Source: Armigeres subalbatus
Taxonomy: Eukaryota; Arthropoda; Insecta; Diptera; Culicidae
Assembly (NCBI RefSeq): GCF_024139115.2
Contig: NC_085139.1
Span: 104,819,935 to 104,883,934 of the forward strand
Direction of reading: 5' to 3'
Length of the DNA stretch: 64,000 nucleotides
Positions 31,027-43,308 of the stretch are shown one piece after another. A program made the translations under genes and the position numbers. The notes beneath the pieces were generated by a model. It made no database searches and was not told the DNA's origin. It saw only the letters and a program-made list of their open reading frames with translations. Numbering within the stretch: position 1 is the stretch's first letter; every line of letters starts with the position of its first letter.

Positions 31027-31252
31027 TAAAGGACGAATGTCGCAAAAGAAGATTCTCTTCGTCAACTTCTTCTCTTATAAATAAAACTAACAATCAGAGG
31101 ATTTCCTCGCGGTTTATCACCTCAGAATGCATGTTTTCATTGTTTTCTTTTGTTCTGAGGTAATAAATCATAAAGAAAACATCTGATTGTCACTTTTATT
31201 CAAATAAGGGGAAGTCGGCGAAAAGAACTCTCTCTTGCGACATTTGCCCTTA
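31027..31252. mobile_element. 226-bp palindromic MITE
   Basis: The outer ends taaaggacgaatgtcgcaa and (reverse-complemented) taagggcaaatgtcgcaag match, and arm similarity continues about 75 bp inward with gaps (aacaatcagaggatt / gacaatcagatgttt). The centre holds a second hairpin built on tcacctcagaa / ttctgaggtaa. Confidence 0.65.
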
Positions 31253-31419
31253 TTCCAAATACAACGTGAATTGTGAATTACTGTTGAGAAAAATTTATTA
31301 GCAAATCCCCTACATCATGACATTTTTGTTACATTTCCCAACACTGGCCTTTACTCTCAGATAGTGTCTTAGGTATCTTCGGCTCAATATTTCATCAACA
31401 GTGGGTGCTTATCTTTTAC

Positions 31420-31520
31420 GCAGTTGCCTTATGGAGTATTCAAGCATCGATAGGCGTATGACATACATGCATATTTTCCCGACGTCTATGGTTCGATCCC
31501 AGTATACCACATTCTCCTTT
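31420..31520 (+). other. tRNA-like promoter fragment (probable SINE remnant)
   Basis: The sequence ggttcgatccc at 31491-31501 matches an RNA polymerase III B box, and gcagttgccttatggag lies upstream at about 31421. No cloverleaf could be drawn, so this is more likely a decayed tRNA-derived SINE than a tRNA gene. Confidence 0.3.
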
Positions 31521-31930
31521 TTTTAATCATCTTCTTCTCTATGTCGTGCTTTTTATATATGGATAGTGGCTTCATAATTTTCTATGGATCGTAAAACGAC
31601 TAAAACTCTTTCGTAAAGGCAGGACCTAATTTATGGACGTTACCTATGTAGCATACCATAACTACCTACCACATACATGTACAGTAGAGGCTTTATTGGT
31701 AAACTATTAAAATAGATGCTGGCAGTAAGTAGATAAGTAACTGGTTGCTGGAAAGAATGAAAATTATTATGCATGGCTACCCAAAAATAAGTCAAATGAC
31801 CTCTACGCGAAACGGTAGTACATGTATATATAATAATGCGCTTAACACCCCTCTCCTTTCGAACCCTCCGGTCTTGCTACATATCAACCAGTGGTCTAAA
31901 CATTGATTACAACGCATTAGCAGCACTTAC

Positions 31931-32105
31931 CACTATCGTATTTTCCGGACAAGTGGGACACGATCATCTCCAGGTAGACGTCGTTGTTGATCTTAAAATT
32001 GCGATCCAGCAGCGCCTCCAGCACCTGGTTAAACTTTTGCTGGCAATCTTTGCTGTCGTCTTCCGGTCGTGCCCCATTTCTGCTATCGTTGCTCGGTGAT
32101 GACAT
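31931..32105 (-). CDS. BRAT1: BRAT1 orthologue, exon 1 (start codon)
   Basis: The 175-nt exon encodes 58 residues from the ATG at 32105: MSSPSNDSRNGARPEDD, then KFNQVLEALLDRNFKINN and YLEMIVSHLSGKYDS, an amphipathic helical start suited to a HEAT-repeat protein. It is followed by the perfect donor GTAAGT (31925-31930). The one leftover base pairs in phase with exon 2 at 15089, giving an uninterrupted 998-codon reading frame. The intron between them is about 16.8 kb of mostly transposon sequence. The join is inferred from splice sites, phase and the lack of any other nearby start for exon 2; transcript data were not available. Confidence 0.8.
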
Positions 32106-33040
32106 CGTCGTGGATCCCTAATTATACTGGCGGACCGAAAATAAAAACCAGTTTACAGCAGCACTTTTTTTTCTCTCTTCGGTTTGAAGATGTGGGCACT
32201 TGACTCGCTGTTGGTCACTTCTGGAAGGAGTCCTTCTACACCGATAACTAAAGAACCAAACTGCTAAAGGCACTATTAAATAAACATCCACACGATTTTC
32301 GAATGGAAGATGTTTTTAACTATGAAAATTTTCTTTGGACAACAGAAGAATCCAATAGTAATTATACGCTTTCGCCAAAAGAAACCACACACCAGAACAG
32401 ATCGTCGCCGTAATGGGTTTATGTATGGTTGTACGAGTTGTACCTGCAGTGACGAAATAAATGTGTTTGACCAAATTTATGATCAGGCACACGACACGAC
32501 ACGGCGGTTGTTTACGACGGCAAACCAAATAATAGAGACAATGTTTTCAATACGTCCTATTTTCTTTAAATTGTTGATTGTTATTAATCGTACGTAAACC
32601 TGTCAGTTTTTCTTTACGGAAAATTAAATCATAAAACCAACAAACCAGCAATAGTATAAGATATAAAATTATATAGGACTTTACTGGTGCTACACTATTA
32701 AATTAAATACAGATACTATGTTCAAAATAATGAAATAAAAGAAAATAATGAAATAAATAAAAAATAGAAAATAATGTATATCTGTAGACTATAGGACCAT
32801 ACGATTTGTCTTGCCTTTTTTCATTTTCATGTGCGCAGTTGACGTTTTCGTGTATTCCCTTTTGCGTGTGTTCGGTTTGTTTGTAGCGGTACCGTGTGAT
32901 ATTCAAGATGCAAGATTCTGTCGTGCAACACTTTCCGATTTGTTTTGGCGTTTGAAGGTTGCATGATGGTCTGTTAAAATATTACGTATCGCGAAAAACG
33001 ATGATTAAATGAAATTCAATTTTCAAGCTGGGTGGTTCCA
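32106..33040. other. BRAT1 5' flank
   Basis: This is AT-rich sequence immediately upstream of the BRAT1 start codon; the 5' UTR and promoter should lie in the first few hundred bases. No TATA box or initiator could be assigned with confidence, and no coding segment was recognised. Confidence 0.4.
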
Positions 33041-33052
33041 AAGTTTCTGATT

Positions 33053-33341
33053 CTTCTTCTTCTTCTTCTTGGCATTACATCCCCACACTGGGACAGAGCC
33101 GCCTCGCAGCTTAGTGTTCATTAAGCACTTCCACAGTTTTTAACTGCGAGGTTTCTTAGCCAGGTTACCATTTTTGCATTCGTATATCATGAGGCTAGCA
33201 CGATGATACATTTATGCCCATGGAAGTCGAGACAATTTCCAATCCGAAAATTGCCTAGACCAGCACCGGGAATCGAACCCAGCCACCCTCAGCATGGTCT
33301 TGCTTTGTAGCCGCGCGTCTTACCGCACGGCTAAGGAGGAG
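33053..33341 (-). mobile_element. Feilai-type tRNA-derived SINE
   Basis: On the minus strand the 289-bp element has a Pol III A box (tagccgtgcggtaagacgc) and B box (ggttcgattcccgg), then the Feilai body (ggcaattttcggattgg, gaacactaagctgcgaggcg, ctgtcccagtgtgggg), and ends in (GAA)n. A perfect 12-bp duplication, aagtttctgatt, flanks it (33041-33052 and 33342-33353). Feilai was described from Aedes aegypti, so this is the best marker of the source genus in the window. Confidence 0.92.
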
Positions 33342-33972
33342 AAGTTTCTGATTATTGCGCATAAATCCCAAAATTTCATTCCCACATTTGGGTTCCAGCG
33401 CCGAGCACTCAGCGCCAGACTCGGCGACAAGGAGATGGTTGTCAAGTTGGTACCCTGATTTTTGAAAACTGATGTCGCTTGGTTCTGTGAGTGCACCGAT
33501 TTAAAAAAATAGAGCTTATTTTCCCTGAAAATATTATTGTCGAATGCAAATTTTGACAGTATTATAGATGCCTGAGTAAATAAAATGTGCAAATGCTCTA
33601 TCGCGGAAGCAGTCGCTGAAGACAAGTGTCAATGATTTCAGTGACATTTTCAATGCAAAAAGCAATACCTAAATCAACACTCTCATCACATTGATATAAA
33701 TTACAATTTTTTTTTTTGCTGTATTATTTGCCAAGCCACTCAAACTTTGACAGATAGCAATGGGGTTTCCCATAGGAGGAAAGAGCAGAATTTGCTTCGA
33801 CTTCGCGAAATAATATTTCTAATATTGTGGATTTACTTGACCAATGGATTCGAAGGTCGATTCACTTGCCTATTTCAAACGTTCTCTTTTCCAGCAAGGT
33901 TTGCCAAACCTTATAAATGTTTGGTAGATTACCTTGTTTTTTACTCCTTGTCTATCAAAACATATGTCAAAA

Positions 33973-34365
33973 TAGAGGCCTGAATAAGAGAAACGCGGAT
34001 AGAAAATATGACTCTGCCAACACTGCATTCAATCTTCTTCATCAAAGAGCAACACATGAAAAGGAAGAAATGGTTTATGTAGATAAAATCTCACAATCCG
34101 CTATTTAATGTGTCCACATCACATGACAATAGAATCCAATAAACAATGCAATTTCTATAAATGACTTGCATATATTATTGCAAACAAATGTAAAATGCAT
34201 TCAAATTTGTTTATTTAAAAATGGCATAAAAACAAATTTAGTCGTTTTCAGTATTTGAGCCAACATTTTGGCTGCTTGACAGGTCTCCCGCTCGATTGGC
34301 TGCTGTTTTTTGACGGTTCGATTGGCGGCACATGCCTATCCGCGTTTCTCTTATTCAGGCCTCTA
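33973..34365. mobile_element. hAT-like MITE with an 8-bp duplication
   Basis: The 393-bp element has inverted repeats beginning TAGAGGCCTGAATAAGAGAA at both ends (about 30 bp including cgcggata). It is flanked by the 8-bp direct repeat tgtcaaaa (33965-33972 and 34366-34373). An 8-bp duplication is the hAT signature. No transposase is present. Confidence 0.85.
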
Positions 34366-34373
34366 TGTCAAAA

Positions 34374-35084
34374 CATCGGAAAAAGGAAGAGAAGTCCGAG
34401 GGAAACAGCAAAAAGCACGTGGTAGACTTGTCAGTTTTGATAGATTTCACTATGAAAATGGGTGTGAAGGTGAAAACGGCGATTTCAACGACCGTTCAAG
34501 GAGCGACTATTTCGAACGGTCGGGTCCAATAGGGAAATCCACGTACAATACCTTTTTGAAAAAGCAGCGACCTAATGGTATGTATAAGGGTATAAGCACA
34601 TAACATATAGGCATCTTCGCCATGGAATGTGGTCCTTCCATGATTTTGAAACGCTAGCGAACCTAGCGGTGAAAGTCAAACCTTATTGAACAACGTGCAT
34701 AAGACAGAGCAGCATCGCATGCTTCGATGTCTCTTTCTTTCACCTTGGATATACGGGAGTGCCGTTCGTCGATTGTTGATACGCAAAGAGCCTACTTTAA
34801 AAATTGTAGTTTGTTCTATCTTGCCTATCTGTTTTGTGGTATAAGGAAAAACCCACACTCAGAATAATCTGCACATAATAAATATGTGTACACTAATAGA
34901 TTGTGATCAGTTAACCACGCATTTGTGATTCATTTGTTCGACTAATAAAAATCGTTTTGTTCTAATGAAAAATATGTGCAGCTGCTCATGATATGTATCC
35001 ACTAATTTGTTTAAAGTGCGTCCTGGGATAGTGGATGGTTATGTGCGCACACTTAAATCCTCTCATTTACCCTCTCTTTTAGGA
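34374..35084. other. Unassigned intergenic sequence
   Basis: This lies between the hAT-like MITE and an RTE remnant. Open frames here (up to 97 codons) lack recognisable motifs. Confidence 0.4.
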
Positions 35085-36470
35085 AGGGCACAGACTGGAG
35101 TGCGCCAATTACCGAGGAATAACCTTCCTTAATTCGGCGTGCAAATTGATGTCCCGTATTCTGTTCAACAGATTGAAATCGCTTGAAGAGTACTTCGTCG
35201 GCGAATACGAAGCAGATTTTCGTGAGGGCCGATCAAATCCGCCTGGAGGACGATTGAAGCAGGATGATGCACTCTCGAATCTACTGTTCAATATAGCGCT
35301 CGAGGGAGCGATTCGGAGGGCTGGTGTGTAAAGAAGCGGTACCATTATCACAAGATCGCATATGTTCTTGGGATTTGCGGATGATATCGTTATTATCGGG
35401 ATTGATCGCCGTGCCGTGGAAGAGGCTTATGTGCCTTATAAGAGGGAGACAACGATTATCTGACTCACGATCAATACCAGCAAAACGAAGTACATGGTCG
35501 CTGGCAATCAACGCGGGTCTTTGGCTGGGAATAAGTGAGATCATCGTCAAACTGACGTGAATCTAAAATACCAATCCTGACCAAAAATGTGAAACGGTCG
35601 ATTCGAAAATCGAGTGATCGCTAATGTCAAATTGATTGTGACGTTTTGCGAAAGGTGGTTAGGCCAAGAAGAAGAAGATGACTCTCAAAATATTTCACTC
35701 AATGGTTGATGCAAATAACTGCAACATATGAAAATGTCTCAGATTATTGGAAATCAGCATTAAATTCCTCATGCTTTTCAGATAATACTTAATGTGTGAG
35801 ACATATGAAATATTCAATATTGAATCAATTGAAGTATTTAGGTGTTCCATTTCCGTAGTGAACTCCAATGGGGTTGTTAAAAATCATTACTTATACTAAT
35901 GACACACTGGTGGTATTCGTACCATGGTACAAGTTGTACCACTAGTGTGTCACCTTGTACCATGCTGGTACAACGTGGAAAACCATGGTACAATATGTAC
36001 TAGGGTATATAACCGTGGTACTTGTACCATCAGTGTGTCTTTAGTATTACTCAAAATGTAAAACAAATCAGTCCACATGTATGGGCATGCACGTCAGAGT
36101 GTCGGTGGTGAAATGGTGCTGGATGGTGAAAATTTTGAAGTGGTGGAAGAATTTGTGTATATTGGAACATTAGTGACGTGCGTTACTTAGGTTACCCGCG
36201 AGGTGAAAAGGCGTATTGCAGCTGCAGATAGGGCTTATTACGGATTTCGTAATTAGCATAAGTGCTGTAGTCTGCAAACGAAGACAAACATTTGTGTATT
36301 CTACTACTGTATACTAATCTGATTCTTTCGGTGGCTTTATACGGCCATGAAACATGGACGTTAAAGGAGGCTGATTGGAGAGCTTTCGGATTGTTTGAGC
36401 GAATATGAGCTCGATTGACAGAACGAAACAAAGAAAGAGACGATACTAATCCGAATATTAGGTACATCGG
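35085..36470 (+). mobile_element. RTE remnant, internally deleted and interrupted
   Basis: The plus strand reads CANYRGITFLNSACKLMSRI, then EYFVGEYEADFREGRS. After a deletion of the motif A region it reads SNLLFNIALEGAIRRAGV, LGFADDIVII and SKTKYMVAGNQR. After a 153-bp MITE (35894-36046) and flanking sequence it reads LDGENFEVVEEFVYIGT and VKRRIAAADRAYYGF. Stops are present in all parts. It is old compared with the RTE copies at 7640 and 24382. Confidence 0.75.
35894..36046. mobile_element. 153-bp MITE nested in the RTE remnant
   Basis: The ends tactaatgacacactggtgg and (reverse-complemented) tactaaagacacactgatgg match. The body is rich in the palindromic unit gtaccatggtac and variants (several occurrences of accatggtac, gtaccat and tggtac), so it can fold along its whole length. 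Confidence 0.65.
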
Positions 36471-36590
36471 CTATGCATCACTATAGAGCTACTCGTTCTG
36501 TCAGAACATACTTGTGAGTACACCCCATGATAATTCAGATACTTCATTCGGCGTAGGTTCATCGAAGAGCTGTACTCAAGTAAGTAAGTA

Positions 36591-37485
36591 CCGTGCAAAC
36601 TCAAACTTCGGACGCTTAAGCTCTTTCTGGTATAAAATCATCCTGGTTACTCACATTTTAAATCACACCGTTTAAATCACTATCACAAACACTAAGTATA
36701 GTATTTATCTTTGAGCTACGTATTTAATATAGGCAAGATATAGCGAAGAATGTTTGCAATTTATGAAAATGTCCGGCTTCTGTTTGATTCAAACCTCGGA
36801 CACCGACGGGGTTTGATTCATATTTCGGACACAAAGATTCAAACTTCGGACACCTGATTTTATAGTACCGGGAAGAATAAATGAAAACAATTCTCACTGC
36901 TCAGCCCAGGTTGTCTTTCAATCAATTCGTCGCATTATTTTAATATGTCTTATTAGAATGTAACTATACTAAAACAAGCTGAAACTATTGACGATTAAAG
37001 GTTGCATGAAGAAGAAGAAGTCGAAGGATGATATTTGAAAAATATTGCACAGGGAAGCATAAGGGAAGTTTTTTAAAACTCTTCTCAAAAATTCTAGGAG
37101 CAATTTAATTAAAAACGGTTAGCAGTACGGGGTTGGACTTTCCTTCTACTGCATATTAAACGCAATTTTTCAATTTCAAATTTTATTTTATGATTTCATA
37201 CTTGATACACAGTATAAGAAAAGTCCAACCCCGTACTGCTTTCCGTTTTTAATTAAATCTCTTCTAGAATTTTTGAGAAGAGTTTAAAAAAAATTACGTA
37301 TGCTTCCCCGTGCAATATTTTTCTAATATCATCCTTCGACTTCTTCTTCTTCATGCAACCTTTAATCGCCAATTAGTCCTTCCAATCCAGCTTGACGAAA
37401 CATTTCGATGAAATATTTCAGAAAATTTCCCATACGAATTGAAGCGTCCGAAGTTTGAGTGTGTCCGAAATTTGATTATCCACGG
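36591..37485. mobile_element. 895-bp foldback MITE flanked by TA
   Basis: It starts CCGTG and ends CACGG with TA on each side (36589-36590 and 37486-37487). The arms include aaactcaaacttcggacgctt and, nearer the centre, agcagtacggggttggactt against its complement near 37210-37240, with long runs of matching sequence (cttcgacttcttcttcttca / tgaagaagaagaagtcgaag). Nearly the whole element is self-complementary. Repeated ttcggacac motifs lie at 36797-36850. No coding capacity. Confidence 0.8.
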
Positions 37486-37541
37486 TACTGAATGTTTTAG
37501 ATTGGCGGCACATATCCGCGTTTCTCTTTTCAAGGCCACTA

Positions 37542-37812
37542 CAGTAGACGTTCGATAACTGCAAGTAATTTAACTGCAATGCTTTTTAAATAAGTGCAAT
37601 TCGATAGTTGCAACTGTTTTGCAGTTATCGGACCGCTAAACTTCAAACTGATGTCAGACTCAATGACAGCTGCATTACACTGCACATTTAGATGCACTTT
37701 TATTGCATCTGACGTCGATTGACATCCGTTTGACGTCTAGAATGCGTTGCAGTTATCGAAAGGCATTCGTTAACTGAAAAGTAAACATTTTGCAGTTATC
37801 GAACGGCTACTG
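37542..37812. mobile_element. 271-bp pogo-like MITE
   Basis: Inverted repeats CAGTAGACGTTCGATAACTG and CAGTAGCCGTTCGATAACTG are flanked by TA (37540-37541 and 37813-37814). The CAGT start and TA duplication fit the pogo branch of Tc1/mariner. The subterminal motif gcagttatcga recurs inside (around 37620 and 37751). Confidence 0.75.
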
Positions 37813-37989
37813 TATTTAGATTAGCCCTTTTCAAATGCTACGCGAGACATCACCGTTCTGCTTCTTCTTCATGCAACATCGAATCTCGCTGGTCACGTCT
37901 CCTACTTTTTGCACTCCACCACTGTCCGCGCGACAGTCGTAAAACAACAAACTGTCAAACATTTTTCGTTTCTCCCTTTTATTCTTCTA

Positions 37990-38680
37990 CGTCAAAGTTT
38001 TCTTTGGTTCCGTTTTCTGTTTATCTTCCGTCCGTCGTACATTTTCATTCGATGGCAATCGGTCGACGGACTCGGTCGGTAATCCGCATTTTCATTGATC
38101 GGCGTACAGTGTTTTTCGCGTTTTTGTTCCAATCTTTTCTTCCCGTTTGATTGTGAAATGAAGTGAAAGAGTGTTTTGTTGTACTTTTTGCTGCGATCGT
38201 TGGGGAATTTTATCCACCAGGAGAAAGAAGGAGCAGGAAAAAAAAAGTCAATTGAATCGTCGTCGGTTTGGTCGCGGTGCAGAAAATTCTCGCCAGAGTG
38301 ATTCATTCGTGGCTTGCGAGAAAATTGGGAAAATTGTGCAGCTGAATGAGTGGAAAATGTAGCGGTTCTTGGTTAGATTTATTGCGGTTTGCATAGTTTT
38401 GCGGAATGAAAGTGAAGCTAACGGAGAAGAAAAATTTGCATAGATTTTCCCGTATTGCAGAAGCAGCACCAAATGCGTCTGTTTTTTCATCGTCGAATGT
38501 AAATTTGTATGCGTGCGTTCGTGTGTTCTACCATTGAAGATTTTATGTGACAAAATAAGGCTTTTTCATCAGCCTATACATCAATAGGGGGATTTAAATC
38601 CCGAACAACATCATCAAAGTTGGAAGCAGCAGCAGAGGGCTTGGCCTTTGAAGTTCAGTGAATATAAAGTAGCAGCAAAA
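37990..38680 (+). promoter_or_regulatory. Vilse 5' UTR / promoter region (approximate)
   Basis: This stretch upstream of the ATG at 38681 lacks transposon signatures and contains only short upstream ATGs and stops, as in a long 5' UTR. The transcription start is not identifiable by eye. It faces the BRAT1 promoter head-to-head about 6 kb away. Confidence 0.45.
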
Positions 38681-38697
38681 ATGTCAACATCGGAGAG
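38681..38697 (+). CDS. Vilse: Vilse (RhoGAP93B/ARHGAP39) orthologue, first coding exon (17 nt)
   Basis: atgtcaacatcggagag is followed directly by a GTGCGT donor. It encodes MSTSE plus two bases of an Arg codon. Joined in phase to the exon at 40648 it gives [17 protein letters not shown], matching the [12 protein letters not shown] start of the first WW domain in human ARHGAP39. The context gcaaaaatg around the start is good for insect translation. The exon is too short to be found without the neighbouring WW exon; the join is inferred. Confidence 0.75.
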
Positions 38698-40822
<2,125 letters not shown>

Positions 40823-40901
40823 TAGTCCCGAGGTGTGAGTTTTTTCGTACGCGTCCGAAAACATTATCACATGCCACGAGTTGTTCCAGGATATATGAAC
40901 T

Positions 40902-41465
40902 TTATGAAAATCTCAAATCACATCCCATCCGTTTCCACCTCGGGCCAACAGCGTTGGCTACCTTGTTCTCTGTCACCAGATGCTTGGTTTCGACAGAGCT
41001 CAAGATCAGCCCTACTCCTTCAATATCCCTTTTGAAAGGCCCAAAAGCCTCTTTCATTGCACTGCGATTTATATTGTCCATCCGGAACAAAGTTAGAACG
41101 CTTTTTATACCAAAGTTGAATTTTTTCCCAGATAAAGGAAAATTTCCCATCTTTGAAACTAGTTCGCTGGATTCGCCTAAAGATGCGCTCAACAACGCAT
41201 CAATTAGTTTGACAGATAAAATTTCGGAGGAAAGTTCGGTTCGGAAGTCCCGACTTCCGAATTCTAAGTTGGTGCTACGCCGACAATACCTAGACCTGTG
41301 CGCCGTCGTCGCTGATATTTTTCTTACGCAGCCACTGTCGTCAAAAATAAATCGGTGTACCGCCGTATTAAAATTGACCACGCCGCCGAAGTAAGATCGT
41401 ACATTTTTGCAAAAGGAAATTCTTACTATACCCCCTTTCGATCGGCCATTCCAAGTTGGTAACAT
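40902..41465 (-). CDS. Unrecognised open frame, 187 codons
   Basis: This is the longest unexplained frame in the region, with a 146-codon frame on the opposite strand over 40954-41394. Neither shows a motif I recognise. The minus-strand frame is slightly longer and begins with ATG near gggggtatagtaag. It could be a remnant of an unknown mobile element or chance. No supporting splice or promoter signal. Confidence 0.2.
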   Translation of the reverse strand: MLPTWNGRSKGGIVRISFCKNVRSYFGGVVNFNTAVHRFIFDDSGCVRKISATTAHRSRYCRRSTNLEFGSRDFRTELSSEILSVKLIDALLSASLGESSELVSKMGNFPLSGKKFNFGIKSVLTLFRMDNINRSAMKEAFGPFKRDIEGVGLILSSVETKHLVTENKVANAVGPRWKRMGCDLRFS

Positions 41466-41504
41466 AGATCTTCTAGATCTAGATGCTTCCGATCCACCAG
41501 TTGA

Positions 41505-41585
41505 TACTTGTCATAAGACGAGTTTGTACAATTCCATGTAATTCCACTATTTTATTGTACCTTTGACAGATATACGTATTTCGAT
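41505..41585 (-). repeat. Dispersed repeat fragment (also at 28095-28150)
   Basis: The motif acttgtcataagacgagtt followed by gtac-a-tcccat-taattccac is present here and, slightly diverged, at 28099-28145. It is adjacent to gacagatatacgtatttcga, a combination I recall as very common in mosquito genomes. Element ends were not determined. Confidence 0.5.
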
Positions 41586-41623
41586 TCTATTGGATTGGAT
41601 TCCCGGGATTCCATATACAGATG

Positions 41624-41808
41624 GGACCAAGATGAATACAGTACTAGGTGCTCCAATCTGCCAAGCTTGTGGAAGAGAAGAAGGCGGGGGTGAAAAAATC
41701 ATTTTCAGTGCAAAACAAACCGACTGGTTCTCCCATACTAAAATCCAAGATGACTGAATCGTGAATTTGGCAGATTGGAACACCTAGTGGTGCATTCATC
41801 TTGGATGG
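41624..41808. mobile_element. About 185-bp MITE
   Basis: The left end (ggaccaagatgaatacagta, then ctaggtgctccaatctgcca) and the right end are inverted copies over about 43 bp (right, reverse-complemented: catccaagatgaatgcacca, then ctaggtgttccaatctgcca). The exact ends and duplication are not certain. Confidence 0.65.
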
Positions 41809-41962
41809 GACTGACTTGCGATTCACGGCAGCATATGCCTTCTACAATTTGTATATCGAAATCATGATCATATTATTAAGCTATCAGTACACTGTTTGTC
41901 ATAATGACAAATATTTGTCAAGTCAGCCTGATATCCATGTTGATTTCTAATCGGTTTAGTAG

Positions 41963-42900
41963 ATGTTGTTACCGGCATAATCGGTAACAACGTGGCTATT
42001 GTAATTATAAATAAAAAGTTGATCCGGGAGAATGAAGTGCAATGAAGGACTCATGGAGAGGGGGAGCAACGTGGAGAATGGGGAGAAGAGAAAATTTTCG
42101 GAAATGAGGGATTGAGTAACTCGGACTCTGAGGAAGAGGATCAGTATAACGTAAATTAAAAAAAAAAGTTCCTCGTAGTTGGTCGAAGTGATATTGGGTT
42201 TTTGCCAGGTGGCATTTCAAAAAAAAGTTGAGCGCGTAGATTTTCGGAGGAGAATTCTTCAAAAAGTGCCGAGTTAAACTTTTAGTGCTCGATGTACGAG
42301 GTCCGGTCTGCCACACGTCAAAATAGTGCAGAACCGCGGTTTCTACGTGTAAGCTCAACGGGACGCTCCGGTACACGCTACGTCGCTTCCTAGCGTGCCC
42401 CCGGTTTTTCAACATCCCGACAAAACGGATTCCGTAGTCTACCGCAAACGACTACTGGGATTTCGCTCTCGACCAAATTGCACAAGGTGCATACACCCCT
42501 CGCGGCGGTACACATCTCTTCAGTGGAAACGATGACAATTCCCGCCCGTAGCCAGCCGCTCGGCGGCGAGGATCCAAATTTGAGGGGAACTCATCTGAGC
42601 AACGTCGCCGCAGCACCGTCAGCAACGAGCATCGAAGCGGCGTCGGTTCCCGAGTGACGCGACACTCATACCATCTTAACGCTCTAACACTTACGTTCTA
42701 AGTATACAAGGTATGCAATAACCCTAACCCTCCCACCAACATCTGACGCAACATAACGGGCCCCAACGACAATCAACACCAAGTAGTAATCTCCCCAGTC
42801 TCAGTAGAAAATTAATAAATTTAAAATACCAAAACCGAACCCCTTTTGTTCTTAGCTTAGTTATAAAATGAATGTAACCATCGTTATTGAGAACTGGGTG
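41963..42900. other. LTR-like or unassigned segment with a GC-rich core
   Basis: It opens with the perfect 10-bp hairpin gttgttaccg / cggtaacaac around 41967-41993, a style of start seen in BEL LTRs. It contains a GC-rich, CpG-rich block at about 42300-42660, unlike its AT-rich neighbours. I found no partner copy or target duplication, so a solo LTR is only a suggestion. Confidence 0.3.
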
Positions 42901-43308
42901 CACTGCTAGGGTAGTTGATGCTAACGTGCGAGTACATCACCAAGAAATGTCAATGTCAACTATATTTCCTCGAGACCAGCAGATCAGTTGATAATATAGA
43001 AGTGTGGAACAGTACATATAAGTAATGAGGTTGCGTCAGAAATAATTGAATTTATTACTAAATTGTATTCTTATTCCTATAGGTAAAACCTAAATCCTAA
43101 TATCATCTGATATCATCTAATCTAAACAATCACAGCTTGTATCACAGAGAGAGTAAGTCGTTAGTTTATACTTAAGATTATACTATTTCTAACCTATAAA
43201 TTAAAACAGAGTGGATACTTCGTTGTTTCCAGTCTATATCGATGTCCATTTTTCGTTAGCGTGTGTCGTGTGTGTGATTCGGGGGTTCTTGTTAGATGTC
43301 TGCATCTT

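Larger units (their letters stand above)
15090..31930 (-). other. BRAT1 intron 1, transposon-filled
   Basis: This intron runs from donor GTAAGT to acceptor ttttcag. It contains the long inverted-repeat element, BEL/Pao remnants, RTE copies and several MITEs listed separately. Between 15090 and 16790 there is mostly unassigned AT-rich sequence plus a decayed gag-like patch. No additional BRAT1 exon is needed to keep the frame. Confidence 0.75.

Noticed and set aside
33053..33075. A trinucleotide microsatellite (TTC)n as an independent feature
   Set aside because: It is the (GAA)n tail of the Feilai SINE.
40902..41394. A confident protein-coding gene at the overlapping 187- and 146-codon frames
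   Set aside because: No recognisable domain, and no splice or start context to decide the strand; kept only as a low-confidence entry.
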